A model generated the notes under the pieces. That model made no database searches. It was not told where the DNA came from and saw only the letters and a program-made list of their open reading frames with translations. The position numbers and the translations under genes are program-made. DNA of 64,000 nucleotides. Origin: Sphingomonas sp. IBVSS2 (GTDB lineage Bacteria; Pseudomonadota; Alphaproteobacteria; Sphingomonadales; Sphingomonadaceae). The stretch is from assembly GCF_002127225.1 (NCBI RefSeq), contig NZ_NFUR01000005.1, positions 331,832 through 395,831 on the forward strand, in the 5' to 3' direction. The stretch's first letter is position 1, and every line of letters starts with the position of its first letter. This document shows, piece after piece, positions 1 through 8,309 of this stretch.

Positions 1-245
1 TCGACGACCGACCCGAGGTTCGCATGCCCTTGCCGGCGCGAGCCGAGGATGCCGCCGAAACCATGCCGACGATCCGTCCGGATCCACGGCAGCAGTCCGG
101 CGACACGGGGCCTGGCAGCGATGCCGGGCCCCTTTTGCGTTGTCCGGCGCCGCAGGGCCCGGAGTTCGGGAGCCGGCGGGCATCTGGTTCGTTGCCGTCA
201 CCCCGGTTCCTCCGACATCGGCATCTGTGTGGCGGCTAGGACCAA
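1..245. other. Left window edge, no gene identified
   Basis: I see no complete gene here. On the minus strand a frame stays open from a GTG at 201-199, behind a GGAGGA ribosome-binding-like sequence, to the left edge, so the 5' part of a gene leaving the window is possible. Its translation is rich in Arg, Pro and Ala and matches nothing I recognise. It may equally be degenerate intergenic DNA. Confidence 0.3.
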
Positions 246-464
246 TTGATATTCGGGCTAACGGTGGCTTGGCGGGCCGGAACGCTTCCAGCCAACTTCT
301 TTCGTCACCCTGAACTTGTTTCAGGGTCCAACGTGCCACCGGCGATACCGCGGGTGGAGAATTGGATGCTGAAACAAGTTCAGCACGACGGAAGGGAGAG
401 GCTTCGACATTCAACTTCCTGCCCTCGCCACCAGGAATGGAAGGGGCAGTGCTGGAATGTCGAT
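246..464 (+). repeat. MITE-like dispersed repeat, copy 1
   Basis: This is a ~220 bp non-coding element whose reverse complement recurs at 20524-20744. Over a 97-base core (from about 303) I count six differences between the copies. It contains two facing palindromes of the CCTGAACTTGTTTCAGG type and ends at CTGGAATGTCGAT; its left end (TTGATATTCGG) is a diverged form of the same terminus. No transposase is present, so any mobility would be in trans. Translations through it give spurious peptides that should not be annotated as proteins. Confidence 0.75.
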
Positions 465-583
465 CATGCGCTAGGTCCCGGACTAGGGCGACGCCGAGGC
501 CGAGCGATACCCACCACCGCACCTGGAAGTTTACGAAACATACGCTACGGGGCCCCGTTTTCGCTTCCCGTGCACCTGGTCGC

Positions 584-618
584 CACCCCGGCCCAAGGCC
601 GGGATGACGATGACGGGC
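584..618. repeat. REP-like hairpin downstream of osmC
   Basis: A short palindrome, CCCGGCC-CAA-GGCCGGG at 587-603, followed by GATGACG, lies just beyond the osmC stop codon. It resembles the half-sites of the GTCATCCCGG-type repeat seen inside bphO. It may end or stabilise the minus-strand osmC transcript. There is no U-run, so a classical intrinsic terminator is not claimed. Confidence 0.45.
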
Positions 619-638
619 CAGGCAACTCCTCGCGATAT

Positions 639-1073
639 TCAGAGCAGGGTCGCGTCGAGGCTGCTTTCCGCCTTGAGCAGTTTGGAGACCGGGCAATTGG
701 CATGGGCGCCGGCGGCCAGTGCCTCGAACTGCGCCTGGGCCAGGCCGGGGACGCTGGCCCGGAGCGTCAGGTCCGAGCGGGTGATGGTGAAGCCGTCGCC
801 GTCCTGCTCGAGCTTCACCGCGGCGCGCGTCTCCAGTGCGCCTTCGCTGAAGCCGGCCCGGGCCAGGGCGAAGCTCAGTGCCATGGTGAAGCAGCCGGCA
901 TGGGCGGCGGCGACCAGTTCCTCGGGATTGGTGCCGGGCTCGTCGGCGAAGCGGGTGTTGAAGCCGTAGAACTGGTCGGTCAGCACGCCCGACTGGGTGG
1001 TGATATGGCCCTTGCCTTCCTTGCCGAAGCCTTCGTAGCGGGCAGTCGCGGTACGGGTCGTCATGATATGCAT
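639..1073 (-). CDS. OsmC/Ohr family peroxiredoxin
   Basis: The 144-residue product is a cytoplasmic thiol peroxidase of the OsmC/Ohr family, which reduces organic hydroperoxides. Both family cysteines are present, in AAHAGCFTMAL and in HANCPVSK, and the length is typical. It matches the OsmC branch (called YhfA/OsmC-like) more than Ohr. A start three codons downstream (ATG at 1064) is equally possible; the longer start has GAGGGAGA a few bases upstream. It follows the glycine-zipper lipoprotein on the same strand with a hairpin in the gap, so it probably has its own transcript. The substrate is not proven from sequence. Confidence 0.88.
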   Translation of the reverse strand: MHIMTTRTATARYEGFGKEGKGHITTQSGVLTDQFYGFNTRFADEPGTNPEELVAAAHAGCFTMALSFALARAGFSEGALETRAAVKLEQDGDGFTITRSDLTLRASVPGLAQAQFEALAAGAHANCPVSKLLKAESSLDATLL

Positions 1074-1083
1074 CTCCCTCTTT

Positions 1084-1118
1084 GCCGGGCCCCCGATCTA
1101 GGGAATCCGGGGCCCGGC
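1084..1118 (-). promoter_or_regulatory. Hairpin between the lipoprotein gene and osmC
   Basis: A perfect 10-bp inverted repeat, GCCGGGCCCC at 1084-1093 and GGGGCCCGGC at 1109-1118, sits in the gap directly before the osmC ribosome-binding site. On the minus strand it lacks a following U-run. It could be a processing or partial termination signal for the upstream lipoprotein gene, or a leader structure of osmC. Confidence 0.35.
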
Positions 1119-1138
1119 TTGAAGGCCGCCCGTTCGGA

Positions 1139-1540
1139 CTAGCGGCAGCGCGCCTCGCCCTTCTCGACCGACGAGCCTACCGCGCCGCCGGCCGCCGCAC
1201 CGAGCAGCGCGCCGAGCAGTTCCGAGCCGCCCGGTGCGATCGCCGCGCCGAGCAGGCCGCCGGCCACGCCGCCGACCACCAGGCCGGTGGTGCCGTCGGA
1301 GCGGCGGCAATAATAGCGGCCGTCCTGGCCCCGATAGACGCGGTCGTTCCGGCCCAGCCGATATTCGCGATAGCCGCGGCCCTCGCGGTAATAGCGATCG
1401 GCATAATAGCCGCCATACGACGGATCGGGGCGGTTATAGTCGTAATCGCGATAGCCATAGCCGCCGCCGGGCCGCGTGTCGTAATCGGTACAGCCGGCAA
1501 GCGCCGTCGTGGCCGCCAGGCCGAGGATCAGGATGCGCAT
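1139..1540 (-). CDS. Glycine-zipper lipoprotein (17 kDa antigen-like)
   Basis: This 133-residue protein starts with a lipoprotein signal ending in the lipobox LAGC at residues 14-17, so it is probably anchored in the outer membrane. A Tyr/Arg/Gly-rich middle (about 20-75) is followed by YYCRRSDGTTG and a glycine zipper (GGVAGGLLGAA and repeats). A paralogue with the same motif lies at 22057-22443, but as a soluble secreted form. Glycine-zipper proteins of this type associate with membranes; no specific activity is known to me. The ATG at 1540 is chosen because it begins the signal peptide and follows GGAGAGA. The much longer frame upstream of it is antisense read-through. Confidence 0.8.
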   Translation of the reverse strand: MRILILGLAATTALAGCTDYDTRPGGGYGYRDYDYNRPDPSYGGYYADRYYREGRGYREYRLGRNDRVYRGQDGRYYCRRSDGTTGLVVGGVAGGLLGAAIAPGGSELLGALLGAAAGGAVGSSVEKGEARCR

Positions 1541-1656
1541 CGGTCTCTCCTCCGTGAACCCGCTCGCCTGGGGGAATGCACGGGGGGCGGAAAAGGTTTC
1601 GCCTCCATCACGAAATCGGGCGGCGGGGCCGGTGTTTCGCCGCCCCGCCGCTTGCG

Positions 1657-2193
1657 TCAGCTCTTCTCCTTGCCGGTGCAGGCGCCGGCGCGCTTCGCGT
1701 CGATCGTCATCGCCATGGTGCCGGCCTGGCCGCCGCTGGAGGTTACTTCGGTGTGATAGGAATCGGGGGAATAATTGCCCTTGATCGTCATGTCGCGCTT
1801 CTGGCCGGCGGTCTCGCAAGTCATCTTCGCGTCGATCGTGCCGCCGGCCATGGTGAAGTGATCGTAGCGGCAGCTCTTGTCGCCGCCGAACATGCCGGCC
1901 TTGGGCGACTTGACGTCGGCCTCGGTCACGCAACTGGCGAACTCCTGGCCCTTCATCATCTTGTCCTTCATCGCCTTCGCCATTTCGGGCGGCATCTTGT
2001 CCATGCCCGGCATGTCGAGATTGGTGATGGTGACCTTGCCGTCCCAATGGCCCGGCGAGATGAAGCTGCCGGCGCCCTGGGCCGCGGCGACCTTGTTCGA
2101 GACTTCCTCGACCGAGGCATTCTCGGCCGTGACCTTCGGCCCGGAATTGCAGGCGGCAAGGACCAGCGGCAGCAGCATGGTGAAGCGCTTCAT
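1657..2193 (-). CDS. DUF3617 family lipoprotein
   Basis: The 178-residue product begins with a lipoprotein signal (LVLAACNS, Cys at residue 15) and has the DUF3617 pattern: a G-x-W segment (SPGHWDGKV), a Met/Lys-rich helix and spaced cysteines (SCV, SCRY, MTCE, GACTG). DUF3617 proteins are small periplasmic or outer-membrane proteins of unknown role that are common in sphingomonads. It precedes the glycine-zipper lipoprotein on the same strand by about 120 bases, so the two may be co-expressed. Family membership is fairly clear; function is not. Confidence 0.78.
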   Translation of the reverse strand: MKRFTMLLPLVLAACNSGPKVTAENASVEEVSNKVAAAQGAGSFISPGHWDGKVTITNLDMPGMDKMPPEMAKAMKDKMMKGQEFASCVTEADVKSPKAGMFGGDKSCRYDHFTMAGGTIDAKMTCETAGQKRDMTIKGNYSPDSYHTEVTSSGGQAGTMAMTIDAKRAGACTGKEKS

Positions 2194-2376
2194 CGAAATC
2201 CCCTCTTCAGTTGACCTGCCCCGGACGGGGCTATGCCTTGAACGCGGAAAAAGGGCATGCGGCCCCGCCGCCGCGCTCGACTGGGCGCACGAGGAGACCG
2301 GATGGACGGAAGCGTTATGGAAAGGGATGGGCCGGGGCCAGGCCGGTATGCCGGCCCCGGGGAGAAACGCCGGCCC

Positions 2377-2535
2377 CTAGCCGAGCACCTCGATCGCCGC
2401 GGCGCGGGCAATGGCGCGCTGACGCTGGCTGGTCTCGAGGGGGAAGAGGCGGCGGTGCGGCGGCACGAAGGCCTGGAAGGGCCGGCTGGCGCCGCGGATA
2501 ATCTGGGTTTCGTGTATTCGATTGAAAAAGTTCAT
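2377..2535 (-). CDS. Small basic protein, 52 residues
   Basis: I do not recognise this family. The ATG at 2535 overlaps the TGA of the upstream 69-residue gene in an ATGA, and AGGAAA lies just upstream, which together argue for a real, translationally coupled gene. The product starts MNFFNRIHETQ, contains several arginines and a PFQAF..PPHRRLF segment, and has no signal peptide or membrane segment. Longer starts in this frame run into the upstream gene and have no ribosome-binding site. Confidence 0.55.
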   Translation of the reverse strand: MNFFNRIHETQIIRGASRPFQAFVPPHRRLFPLETSQRQRAIARAAAIEVLG

Positions 2536-2741
2536 GTAGTTTCCTGTGTTGTTGATCGGATGGCCGGACTGGCCGCCTCTCGTGCAATGCGCGAGCTGAC
2601 GGTACGTTCCTGGCGGACGGCCATTTCGAGCCATGCCGCTTCTGCCCGCAACCGCTGTTCGCGGACATTGTCGAGCGTGGCGGCATCGGCCTCGGCACGG
2701 CATTTCGCCGCCTGAGCCCGGAAATCGGGTTGGTTTGCCAC
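2532..2741 (-). CDS. Small alpha-helical protein, 69 residues
   Basis: The GTG at 2741 is preceded by GGAGAA at a good distance and opens a frame encoding VANQPDFRAQAAKCRAEAD and a continuous charged, alanine-rich helix. This pattern (QAxxCRxxAD ... VREQRLRAEAAWLEMA) is typical of short sphingomonad proteins of unknown function. Its stop overlaps the start of the 52-residue gene by 4 bases, so the two form a mini-operon. The longer upstream start in the same frame covers a proline-rich segment without a ribosome-binding site and is rejected. Confidence 0.65.
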   Translation of the reverse strand: MANQPDFRAQAAKCRAEADAATLDNVREQRLRAEAAWLEMAVRQERTVSSRIAREAASPAIRSTTQETT

Positions 2742-2835
2742 TAATGCGTTCTCCAAGAGAGGACGTTGGGGTGGCGGCGCCCCCACAAGGGAGCGGAAGA
2801 CGCCGCCGACGGCCAAGGCCGCCTGTCGGAGTCCG

Positions 2836-3048
2836 TTATTCGGCCGGCGACAGATTGGCGGCCGACGGGCGGCCGCGCTTGTCGTTCTCCAGCTCGTAGG
2901 TCACGCGCTGGTTCTGGCTGAGCGTGCTCATGCCCGAACGCTCGACGGCGCTGATATGGACGAAATGATCGTCCTTGCCGCCATCGGGCGAGATGAAGCC
3001 GAAGCCCTTCGTCGTATCGAAGAACTTGACGGTGCCGGTATAGCTCAT
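2836..3048 (-). CDS. Cold-shock domain protein
   Basis: The 70-residue product is a CspA-type RNA-binding OB-fold protein. RNP1 (KGFGFIS, residues 14-20) and RNP2 (HFVHIS, 28-33) are intact, and the length is standard. The chosen ATG follows AGGAAG by 7 bases; an in-frame ATG five codons upstream would add MRKKA. A leader of well over 100 bases without other genes precedes it, as is common for csp mRNAs, though I cannot show cold regulation. Such proteins bind single-stranded RNA and act as RNA chaperones or antiterminators. Confidence 0.92.
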   Translation of the reverse strand: MSYTGTVKFFDTTKGFGFISPDGGKDDHFVHISAVERSGMSTLSQNQRVTYELENDKRGRPSAANLSPAE

Positions 3049-3236
3049 GGCTTTCTTCCTCATGGTATCGGCCGCGCCCAGTGCGAGCGGACCTCGCGCT
3101 GCAAGGGGCAGATGGGAGGAAGAAGGGGCCGCAAAGCGCCGAAAACCGTCGAAATGCGACTGTAGCGGCAAGTATGTGGGAAGCGGGGGCCGAAAGCGCA
3201 ACCCCCTGGTCATGCGGGCGCCGCCTCCTCCCGCCG

Positions 3237-3252
3237 CGTGATCGCCGTCACG
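3237..3252. promoter_or_regulatory. CRP/FNR-type inverted repeat upstream of the 135-aa gene
   Basis: The sequence CGTGA-TCGCCG-TCACG has the dyad form of CRP/FNR-family sites (TGTGA-N6-TCACA) with different outer bases. It ends 67 bases before the ATG at 3320. A TATCTC at about 3273 could be a -10 element, which would put the site near -41. The same box, also followed by CGTG, occurs at 6947-6962. The cognate regulator is unknown. Confidence 0.45.
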
Positions 3253-3319
3253 CGTGCCGGTTCCGGGCCGGCGCTATCTCGGGCGCGGAAGGCCTGGCCT
3301 TCGTTCAGGGAGAAGAGAC

Positions 3320-3727
3320 ATGAGCTACAGGATCGCATTGGCCGCCGCCGCGGCCGCCCTGCTGGCGCCGCTGGGCGCGCAGGCACAGGAGACCCTCGCC
3401 CCCAGCGAGCTGACGCGCGACGCGCTGCCGGCCGATGCCGACATTGCCCGGATCGAGATCGCCCGCGCCGACCTGGCCGGAGCGATCGGCACCTGGTCCG
3501 GGGTGCGCAACTGCGGCGACGCGGCGCGGGTGAAGGGGCTGATGCAGGCGGCGTTCGACCGCTGGATCGGCCAGCAGGTGCAGGCGCGGCCGGGCAGGCT
3601 GCTGATCACCCATGGCTGGGAATCGAGCAGCTGGTCGTATCGCAACGGCAGGAGGCCCTGGCCCAGCAATGCGCGATACTGCCGGGGCAGCTTCGGCAGC
3701 GCCAAGGTCTATGCGCGCTTCTATTGA
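3320..3727 (+). CDS. Secreted protein of unknown function, 135 residues
   Basis: I do not recognise a family. The ATG at 3320 begins a clear Sec signal peptide (RIALAAAAAALLAPLGAQAQ, cleavage near residue 25) and lies behind AGGGAGAAG. The mature part has two cysteines (RNCGD and RYCRG), which could form a disulfide in the periplasm, and an aromatic C-terminus ending YARFY. It is monocistronic: the next gene, uvrA, is convergent, with a palindromic repeat between them. A CRP-like inverted repeat lies ahead of it. Confidence 0.6.
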   Translation: MSYRIALAAAAAALLAPLGAQAQETLAPSELTRDALPADADIARIEIARADLAGAIGTWSGVRNCGDAARVKGLMQAAFDRWIGQQVQARPGRLLITHGWESSSWSYRNGRRPWPSNARYCRGSFGSAKVYARFY

Positions 3728-3730
3728 GTA

Positions 3731-3786
3731 AGGGGAGGGGCAAGCCGCCCCTCTCCTCTACCCTCGCCCCGCGGACGGGAAGAGGG
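3731..3786. repeat. GC-rich palindrome between convergent genes
   Basis: AGGGGAGGGGC at 3731-3741 pairs with GCCCCTCTCCT at 3747-3757 (one mismatch), and a second imperfect hairpin (CCCTCGCCC / GGGAAGAGGG) follows. It looks like a degenerate copy of the C4TC3 hairpin repeat family found inside uvrA and between dnaK and dnaJ. It fills the gap between the 135-residue gene and the end of uvrA and may act as a bidirectional transcript end. Confidence 0.5.
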
Positions 3787-3790
3787 TGCG

Positions 3791-6700
3791 CTATTCCGCC
3801 GCTACCGGCTCCTTCCGTGCACCGCTCCTTTCGAGGAGCGGCGCCAGATACCTGCCCGTGTAGCTGCGCGGTTCCTTCACCACGTCCTCGGGCGTGCCCT
3901 GGGCCACGATCTCGCCGCCCTTGACGCCGCCCTCGGGCCCCAGGTCCAGGATCCAGTCCGCCGTCTTGATGACGTCGAGATTATGCTCGATCACCACCAC
4001 GGTGTTGCCCTGCTCGACCAGCGCATGGAGCACTTCCAGCAGCTTGCGGACGTCCTCGAAGTGCAGGCCGGTGGTCGGCTCGTCGAGGATGTAGAGCGTG
4101 TTGCCGGTGGCCCGCCGCGCCAGCTCCTTCGCCAGCTTCACTCGCTGCGCCTCGCCGCCCGAGAGCGTCGTCGCCTGCTGGCCGACCTTGACATAGCCCA
4201 GGCCGACCTCGGCCAGCATCGCCATCTTGTCGCGGATCGGCGGGACGGCCTTGAAGAACTCGACCGCGTCCTCGACCGTCATGTCGAGCACCTCGGCGAT
4301 GCTCTTGCCCTTGAACTTCACTTCCAGCGTCTCGCGATTGTACCGCGCGCCGTGGCAGACGTCGCAAGTGACATAGACGTCGGGCAGGAAGTGCATCTCG
4401 ATCTTGAGCACGCCGTCGCCCTGGCATGCCTCGCAGCGGCCGCCCTTGACGTTGAAGCTGAAGCGGCCGGGCTTGTAGCCCCGCGCCTGGGCCTCGGGCA
4501 GCCCCGCGAACCAGTCGCGGATGCTGGTGAAGGCGCCGGTATAGGTCGCCGGGTTCGAGCGCGGGGTGCGGCCGATCGGCGACTGGTCGATGTCGATCAC
4601 CTTGTCGAGGTGCTGGAGGCCGGTGATCCGATCGTGCTTGCCGGCGAGCAGGCGGGCGCCGTTCAGCTGGCGCGCGGCGGCGGCATAGAGCGTGTCGATC
4701 GTGAAGCTCGACTTGCCCGAGCCCGAGACGCCGGTGATGCAGGTGAAGGTGCCTAGCGGGATCGACGCGGTGACGCCGCGCAGGTTGTTGGCGGTGGCGT
4801 TCTCCACCGTGAGCTTCTTGCCGGTGCCCTTGCGGCGCTTCGCCGGCACCGGGACTTCGCGGGTGCCGTTGAGATAGTCGGCAGTCACCGAGCCGGTGGC
4901 GGTGAGGATCTGGTCGAGCGTGCCGCGCGCGACGACTTCGCCGCCATGGACGCCGGCGCCCGGGCCCATGTCGAGGATATAGTCGGCGGTGCGGATCGCG
5001 TCCTCGTCATGCTCGACGACGATCACGGTGTTGCCGAGGTCGCGCAGCCGGCGCAGCGTGGCGAGCAGCATGTCGTTGTCGCGCTGGTGCAGGCCGATCG
5101 ACGGCTCGTCGAGCACATAGAGCACGCCCGACAGGCCCGAGCCGATCTGCGAGGCGAGGCGGATGCGCTGGCTCTCGCCGCCCGAAAGCGTGCCCGAGGT
5201 GCGATCGAGGTTGAGATAGTCGAGGCCGACATTGTTGAGGAAGCCCAGCCGCTCGTCGATCTCCTTCAGGATCGCGCGGGCGATCTCGCGCTGCTGGTCG
5301 GTCAGCGTGGCGGGGAGCGCCTTGAACCAGCCGAGCGCATCGACCACCGAGAGGCGGGTGGCATGGCTGATATCCTCGCCCGCGATCTTGACCGCCAGCG
5401 CCTCGGGCTTGAGGCGGGCGCCGCCACAGGTCTCGCAGGGATGGGCCGCCTGGTACTTCGACAGCTCCTCGCGCATCCAGGCGGATTCGGTCTGGAGCAT
5501 GCGGCGGTTGAGGTTGCCGATCACGCCCTCGAACGGCTTCTTCACATCGTACGACTTCTTGCCGTCGACGAAAGTGAGGGTGACCGGCTTGCCGCCGGTG
5601 CCGTGGAGGATGATCAGCCGGACCTCGCCGGGCAGGTCGCGCCAGGGCGTGTCGAGGCTGAAGCCGAACTCGCGGGCGAGGCTGCCGAGGACCTGCATGT
5701 AATAGGGGCTGGGCGGGTTGGACTTGGCCCAGGGGACGACCGCGCCCTTCTTGATGCTGAGATCGTGATTGGGGACGACCAGATCCTCGTCGAACACCAG
5801 CTTCTCGCCCAGGCCGTCGCATGCCGGGCAGGCACCCTGGGGCGCGTTGAACGAGAATAGGCGCGGCTCGATTTCCGGTATGGTGAAGCCGGAGACCGGG
5901 CAGGCGAATTTCTCGGAGAAGACGATGCGGTTGTCGGGGATGCCGGCGCCCTTGAGATTCCCCTCCCGCTTGCGGGAGGGGTTAGGGGAGGGTGAGTCCT
6001 GGCCTTCTGCCGTGAACGTCGACTGTGCCTCCCGCACTGACCCTCCCCCGGCCTCTCCCCCGGCCCCTCCCGCAAGCGGGAGGGGGGAAGAAAGTTCGGC
6101 GACCGTCATGTCCACCAGATCGACATAGGCCAGCCCTTCCGCGAGCTTGAGCGCGGTCTCGAAGCTCTCGGCCAGGCGGGTGGCGATATCGTCGCGGACG
6201 ACGAGGCGGTCGATCACCACTTCGATGTCGTGCTTGTATTTCTTGTCGAGGGCGGGGGCCTCCTCGATCAGATAGGTCTCGCCGTCGATGCGGACGCGCT
6301 GGAAGCCGGCGCGCTGCCATTCGGCGAGCTCCTTGCGATACTCGCCCTTGCGGCCGCGCACGACCGGGGCGAGGAGGAGCAGCCGGGTGCCCTCGGGCAG
6401 CGCCAGGACGCGATCGACCATCTGGCTCACCGTCTGCGCCGAGATCGGCAGGCCGGTGGCGGGCGAATAGGGAATGCCGACGCGCGCCCAGAGCAGGCGC
6501 ATGTAATCATAGATCTCGGTAACGGTGGCGACCGTCGAGCGCGGGTTGCGCGAAGTCGTCTTCTGCTCGATCGAGATGGCGGGGCTCAGGCCCTCGATAT
6601 GATCGACATCGGGCTTCTGCATCAGTTCGAGGAACTGGCGGGCATAGGCGCTCAGCGACTCGACATAGCGGCGCTGGCCCTCGGCATAGATGGTGTCGAA

Positions 6701-6826
6701 GGCGAGGCTCGATTTGCCCGAGCCCGAAAGGCCCGTGATCACCGTGAGCGTGTCGCGCGGAATGTCGACGTCCACGCCCTTCAGATTATGCTCGCGCGCG
6801 CCGCGGACGGAGATGTGGGTAAGCAT
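3791..6826 (-). CDS. uvrA: Excinuclease ABC subunit A, with repeat insertion
   Basis: UvrA is the damage-scanning ABC ATPase of nucleotide excision repair, working with UvrB and UvrC (uvrC lies at 39168). The 1011-residue product has both ATPase modules: GLSGSGKSS near residue 31, LSGGES and LSGGEAQR signatures, and the zinc-module cysteines. The first zinc module reads CPVSG, with Ser in place of the second Cys. The protein is longer than the usual ~940-970 residues. The surplus lies around residues 245-292, where a 126-bp palindromic repeat (5960-6085) is read through in frame, ahead of the conserved FSEKFACP segment. A LexA-type box 16 bases upstream suggests SOS control. The ATG at 6826 gives the canonical [14 protein letters not shown]. 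Confidence 0.97.
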   Translation of the reverse strand: MLTHISVRGAREHNLKGVDVDIPRDTLTVITGLSGSGKSSLAFDTIYAEGQRRYVESLSAYARQFLELMQKPDVDHIEGLSPAISIEQKTTSRNPRSTVATVTEIYDYMRLLWARVGIPYSPATGLPISAQTVSQMVDRVLALPEGTRLLLLAPVVRGRKGEYRKELAEWQRAGFQRVRIDGETYLIEEAPALDKKYKHDIEVVIDRLVVRDDIATRLAESFETALKLAEGLAYVDLVDMTVAELSSPLPLAGGAGGEAGGGSVREAQSTFTAEGQDSPSPNPSRKREGNLKGAGIPDNRIVFSEKFACPVSGFTIPEIEPRLFSFNAPQGACPACDGLGEKLVFDEDLVVPNHDLSIKKGAVVPWAKSNPPSPYYMQVLGSLAREFGFSLDTPWRDLPGEVRLIILHGTGGKPVTLTFVDGKKSYDVKKPFEGVIGNLNRRMLQTESAWMREELSKYQAAHPCETCGGARLKPEALAVKIAGEDISHATRLSVVDALGWFKALPATLTDQQREIARAILKEIDERLGFLNNVGLDYLNLDRTSGTLSGGESQRIRLASQIGSGLSGVLYVLDEPSIGLHQRDNDMLLATLRRLRDLGNTVIVVEHDEDAIRTADYILDMGPGAGVHGGEVVARGTLDQILTATGSVTADYLNGTREVPVPAKRRKGTGKKLTVENATANNLRGVTASIPLGTFTCITGVSGSGKSSFTIDTLYAAAARQLNGARLLAGKHDRITGLQHLDKVIDIDQSPIGRTPRSNPATYTGAFTSIRDWFAGLPEAQARGYKPGRFSFNVKGGRCEACQGDGVLKIEMHFLPDVYVTCDVCHGARYNRETLEVKFKGKSIAEVLDMTVEDAVEFFKAVPPIRDKMAMLAEVGLGYVKVGQQATTLSGGEAQRVKLAKELARRATGNTLYILDEPTTGLHFEDVRKLLEVLHALVEQGNTVVVIEHNLDVIKTADWILDLGPEGGVKGGEIVAQGTPEDVVKEPRSYTGRYLAPLLERSGARKEPVAAE
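5960..6085. repeat. Palindromic repeat element inside uvrA
   Basis: The element is 126 bp, exactly 42 codons. Its ends are perfect 22-bp inverted repeats (5960-5981 and 6064-6085), and each end is itself a perfect hairpin: C4TC3GC, then TT or AA, then GCG3AG4. A spacer containing TTAGGGGAGGG and CCCTCCCCC lies between them. Full-size relatives occur between dnaK and dnaJ (19277-19387) and upstream of the M15 peptidase gene (25804-25924). Here it is translated as part of UvrA as a Pro/Gly/Ser-rich loop. Confidence 0.85.
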
Positions 6827-6841
6827 GCGGGAAGCCTGACT

Positions 6842-6856
6842 GTTCCAGTTATGTTC
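6842..6856. promoter_or_regulatory. LexA (SOS) box upstream of uvrA
   Basis: GTTC-CAGTTAT-GTTC is an exact match to the alphaproteobacterial LexA consensus GTTC-N7-GTTC. It ends or begins 16 bases from the uvrA start codon, a position suited to repression of uvrA transcription. DNA damage would relieve the repression. The direct-repeat form, rather than the gammaproteobacterial CTGT-N8-ACAG palindrome, also supports the taxonomic assignment. Confidence 0.85.
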
Positions 6857-6946
6857 CGATTATAGGGAGCACGCCGGCGAGGTCAACGCGCGAGATCGCA
6901 TGTGGGGCCACGGGGCGGGTGCGGCAAGGGCGAGGGGGCAGGACGG

Positions 6947-6962
6947 CGTGACGGCCGTCACG
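6947..6962. promoter_or_regulatory. CRP/FNR-type palindrome upstream of the ACP-like gene
   Basis: CGTGACGG-CCGTCACG is a perfect 16-bp palindrome with the CRP/FNR geometry GTGA-N6-TCAC. It is the partner of the box at 3237-3252, and both are followed by CGTG. It ends 57 bases before the ATG at 7020. A TATGGGAT near 6980 could serve as a -10 element, which would place the palindrome near -40, the position of a class II activator site. Confidence 0.5.
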
Positions 6963-7019
6963 CGTGATGCTCCGGGAAATATGGGATCGATCCTCCGTCA
7001 AGGAAGAGGGAGGTTTCCC

Positions 7020-7283
7020 ATGCTGACCAGGGAAGTTTTTTCCGGTGACTGCCGGAGCCAGATTCTCGCCTATATCGACGGGCTGACGCGCGCGAGCCTG
7101 ATCCGCGACGATATCCCGCTGGATACGCAGCTGGGGGACATCGGCTTCGGGCCGCAGAAATGCGCCTGGCTCGAAGTGAAGGTCCGGGCCGAGCAGCGCG
7201 CGCGCGGCAAGCCCGAGATTCCCGGCGGCACGATCAAGGTGACCACCACGGTGGGGGAGGTCATCGGCTATGTCTGCGATTGA
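7020..7283 (+). CDS. Acyl-carrier-like small protein lacking the DSL serine
   Basis: The 87-residue product has the length and helix pattern of acyl or peptidyl carrier proteins: an N-terminal helix (SQILAYIDGLT), then LDTQLGDIGF where carriers have LGxDSL, and a C-terminal TTTVGEVIGYV matching the usual TVGDxVxYI. The serine that carries phosphopantetheine is not visible (GFGPQKC), so it is probably not a working carrier in the normal sense. AGGGAGG lies at a good distance from the ATG. The next gene starts inside its last codons, so the two are co-translated. Family assignment is tentative. Confidence 0.5.
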   Translation: MLTREVFSGDCRSQILAYIDGLTRASLIRDDIPLDTQLGDIGFGPQKCAWLEVKVRAEQRARGKPEIPGGTIKVTTTVGEVIGYVCD

Positions 7284-8277
7284 TCCGCGCGCCGCGCTGG
7301 CGGCGTTCACCGCGCTGGCCCTGTGCCCGCCCGGCGCCGTGCTGGCCCAGGATGGGCCCGCGCCGGCGAAGAAGAAGAAGATCGAGGTCGACTTCAGCCT
7401 CTCGCAGCAATCGGCACCCGGCGCGAAGCCATGGGAACAGCCGGCGCTGCTGAGCTACACGATCGATCGCGATGGGCCGGACTTCTACAATGTGGAGCTG
7501 AACGCCGATCTCGACATCGGCGTGTACAAGGCACCCGCCCAGGGCACGGAATTCTCGATCGGGCCGAGCATTTCCTATGCGGGAAGCAATGCGAAGAGCA
7601 GCCGGCAGGACAATCTCGCGGCCGGCCTCACCGCCAAATATCGTACGATCTCGGCCAGTGGCGAGGCCGGGCTGCGCGCACTGGCGGGGCTGGACTATGC
7701 GCGCGAGGGCATCTTTCCCGATCGCGGCAAGGCCCCGTGCGATACCGATACGACCAGCGTCTTCTGCCGCAAGCAGCATGCCGAATCGCTGAAGGCCAGC
7801 CTCGATCTCTATCCGTTTCTCCGATGGTTCGAGGGGAGCGCGAACGAAAGCCCGCCCTTCAAGGGCAGGCACAACCGATCACTTTCCTGGTCGTTCAGCC
7901 CCCGCATCCAGATCGCGCATGACGATATCCTGGACGGGGCCGTGGATGCGTCGACCGGCGCGAAGGTTACGGGCGGGGTCACTTCGGTTCTCGCCGGTGC
8001 TGGCCTCAAGCTGACGCCGGGCTTCATCAATCCCCCGTTCGAGGTCAACCTGACCGGAACGGTACGCCAGCGGCTGTCGGCCTCGCCGCGGCGGACCGAC
8101 CTGACCGACAAGACCGAGGCGCGGATGCAATTGTCCGCGACCTATTTCATCGCGCAGTCGGAAGATTCCGGCTGGCGGGCCGGCTTCTCGGTCATCTGGA
8201 CCGAGGGCGGCGATTCCTTCGTCGACAAGCCCAAGGAAAGCACGATCGTCCTCGCATTCCGCATCGGACATTTCTGA
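7270..8277 (+). CDS. Putative outer-membrane beta-barrel protein
   Basis: I do not recognise a named family. The 335-residue product has a signal peptide (cleavage after AVLAQ, about residue 27) and then alternating polar/hydrophobic strands with frequent aromatic residues, ending IVLAFRIGHF with a terminal Phe as in outer-membrane barrels. Segments such as FSIGPSISYAGSN, TAKYRTISASGEAGL and ARMQLSATYFIAQS look like transmembrane strands. The ATG overlaps the end of the acyl-carrier-like gene by 14 bases, so translation is coupled. It may be an envelope partner of that small protein; this is inference from context. Confidence 0.6.
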   Translation: MSAIDPRAALAAFTALALCPPGAVLAQDGPAPAKKKKIEVDFSLSQQSAPGAKPWEQPALLSYTIDRDGPDFYNVELNADLDIGVYKAPAQGTEFSIGPSISYAGSNAKSSRQDNLAAGLTAKYRTISASGEAGLRALAGLDYAREGIFPDRGKAPCDTDTTSVFCRKQHAESLKASLDLYPFLRWFEGSANESPPFKGRHNRSLSWSFSPRIQIAHDDILDGAVDASTGAKVTGGVTSVLAGAGLKLTPGFINPPFEVNLTGTVRQRLSASPRRTDLTDKTEARMQLSATYFIAQSEDSGWRAGFSVIWTEGGDSFVDKPKESTIVLAFRIGHF

Positions 8278-8309
8278 GCCGGCCGGCCGGTGACGCAGGG
8301 AGTGGTGCA

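Noticed and set aside
246..1142. Open frames across the MITE-like repeat as protein genes
   Set aside because: The peptide is only the translation of a dispersed palindromic repeat, and part of the frame is antisense to osmC.
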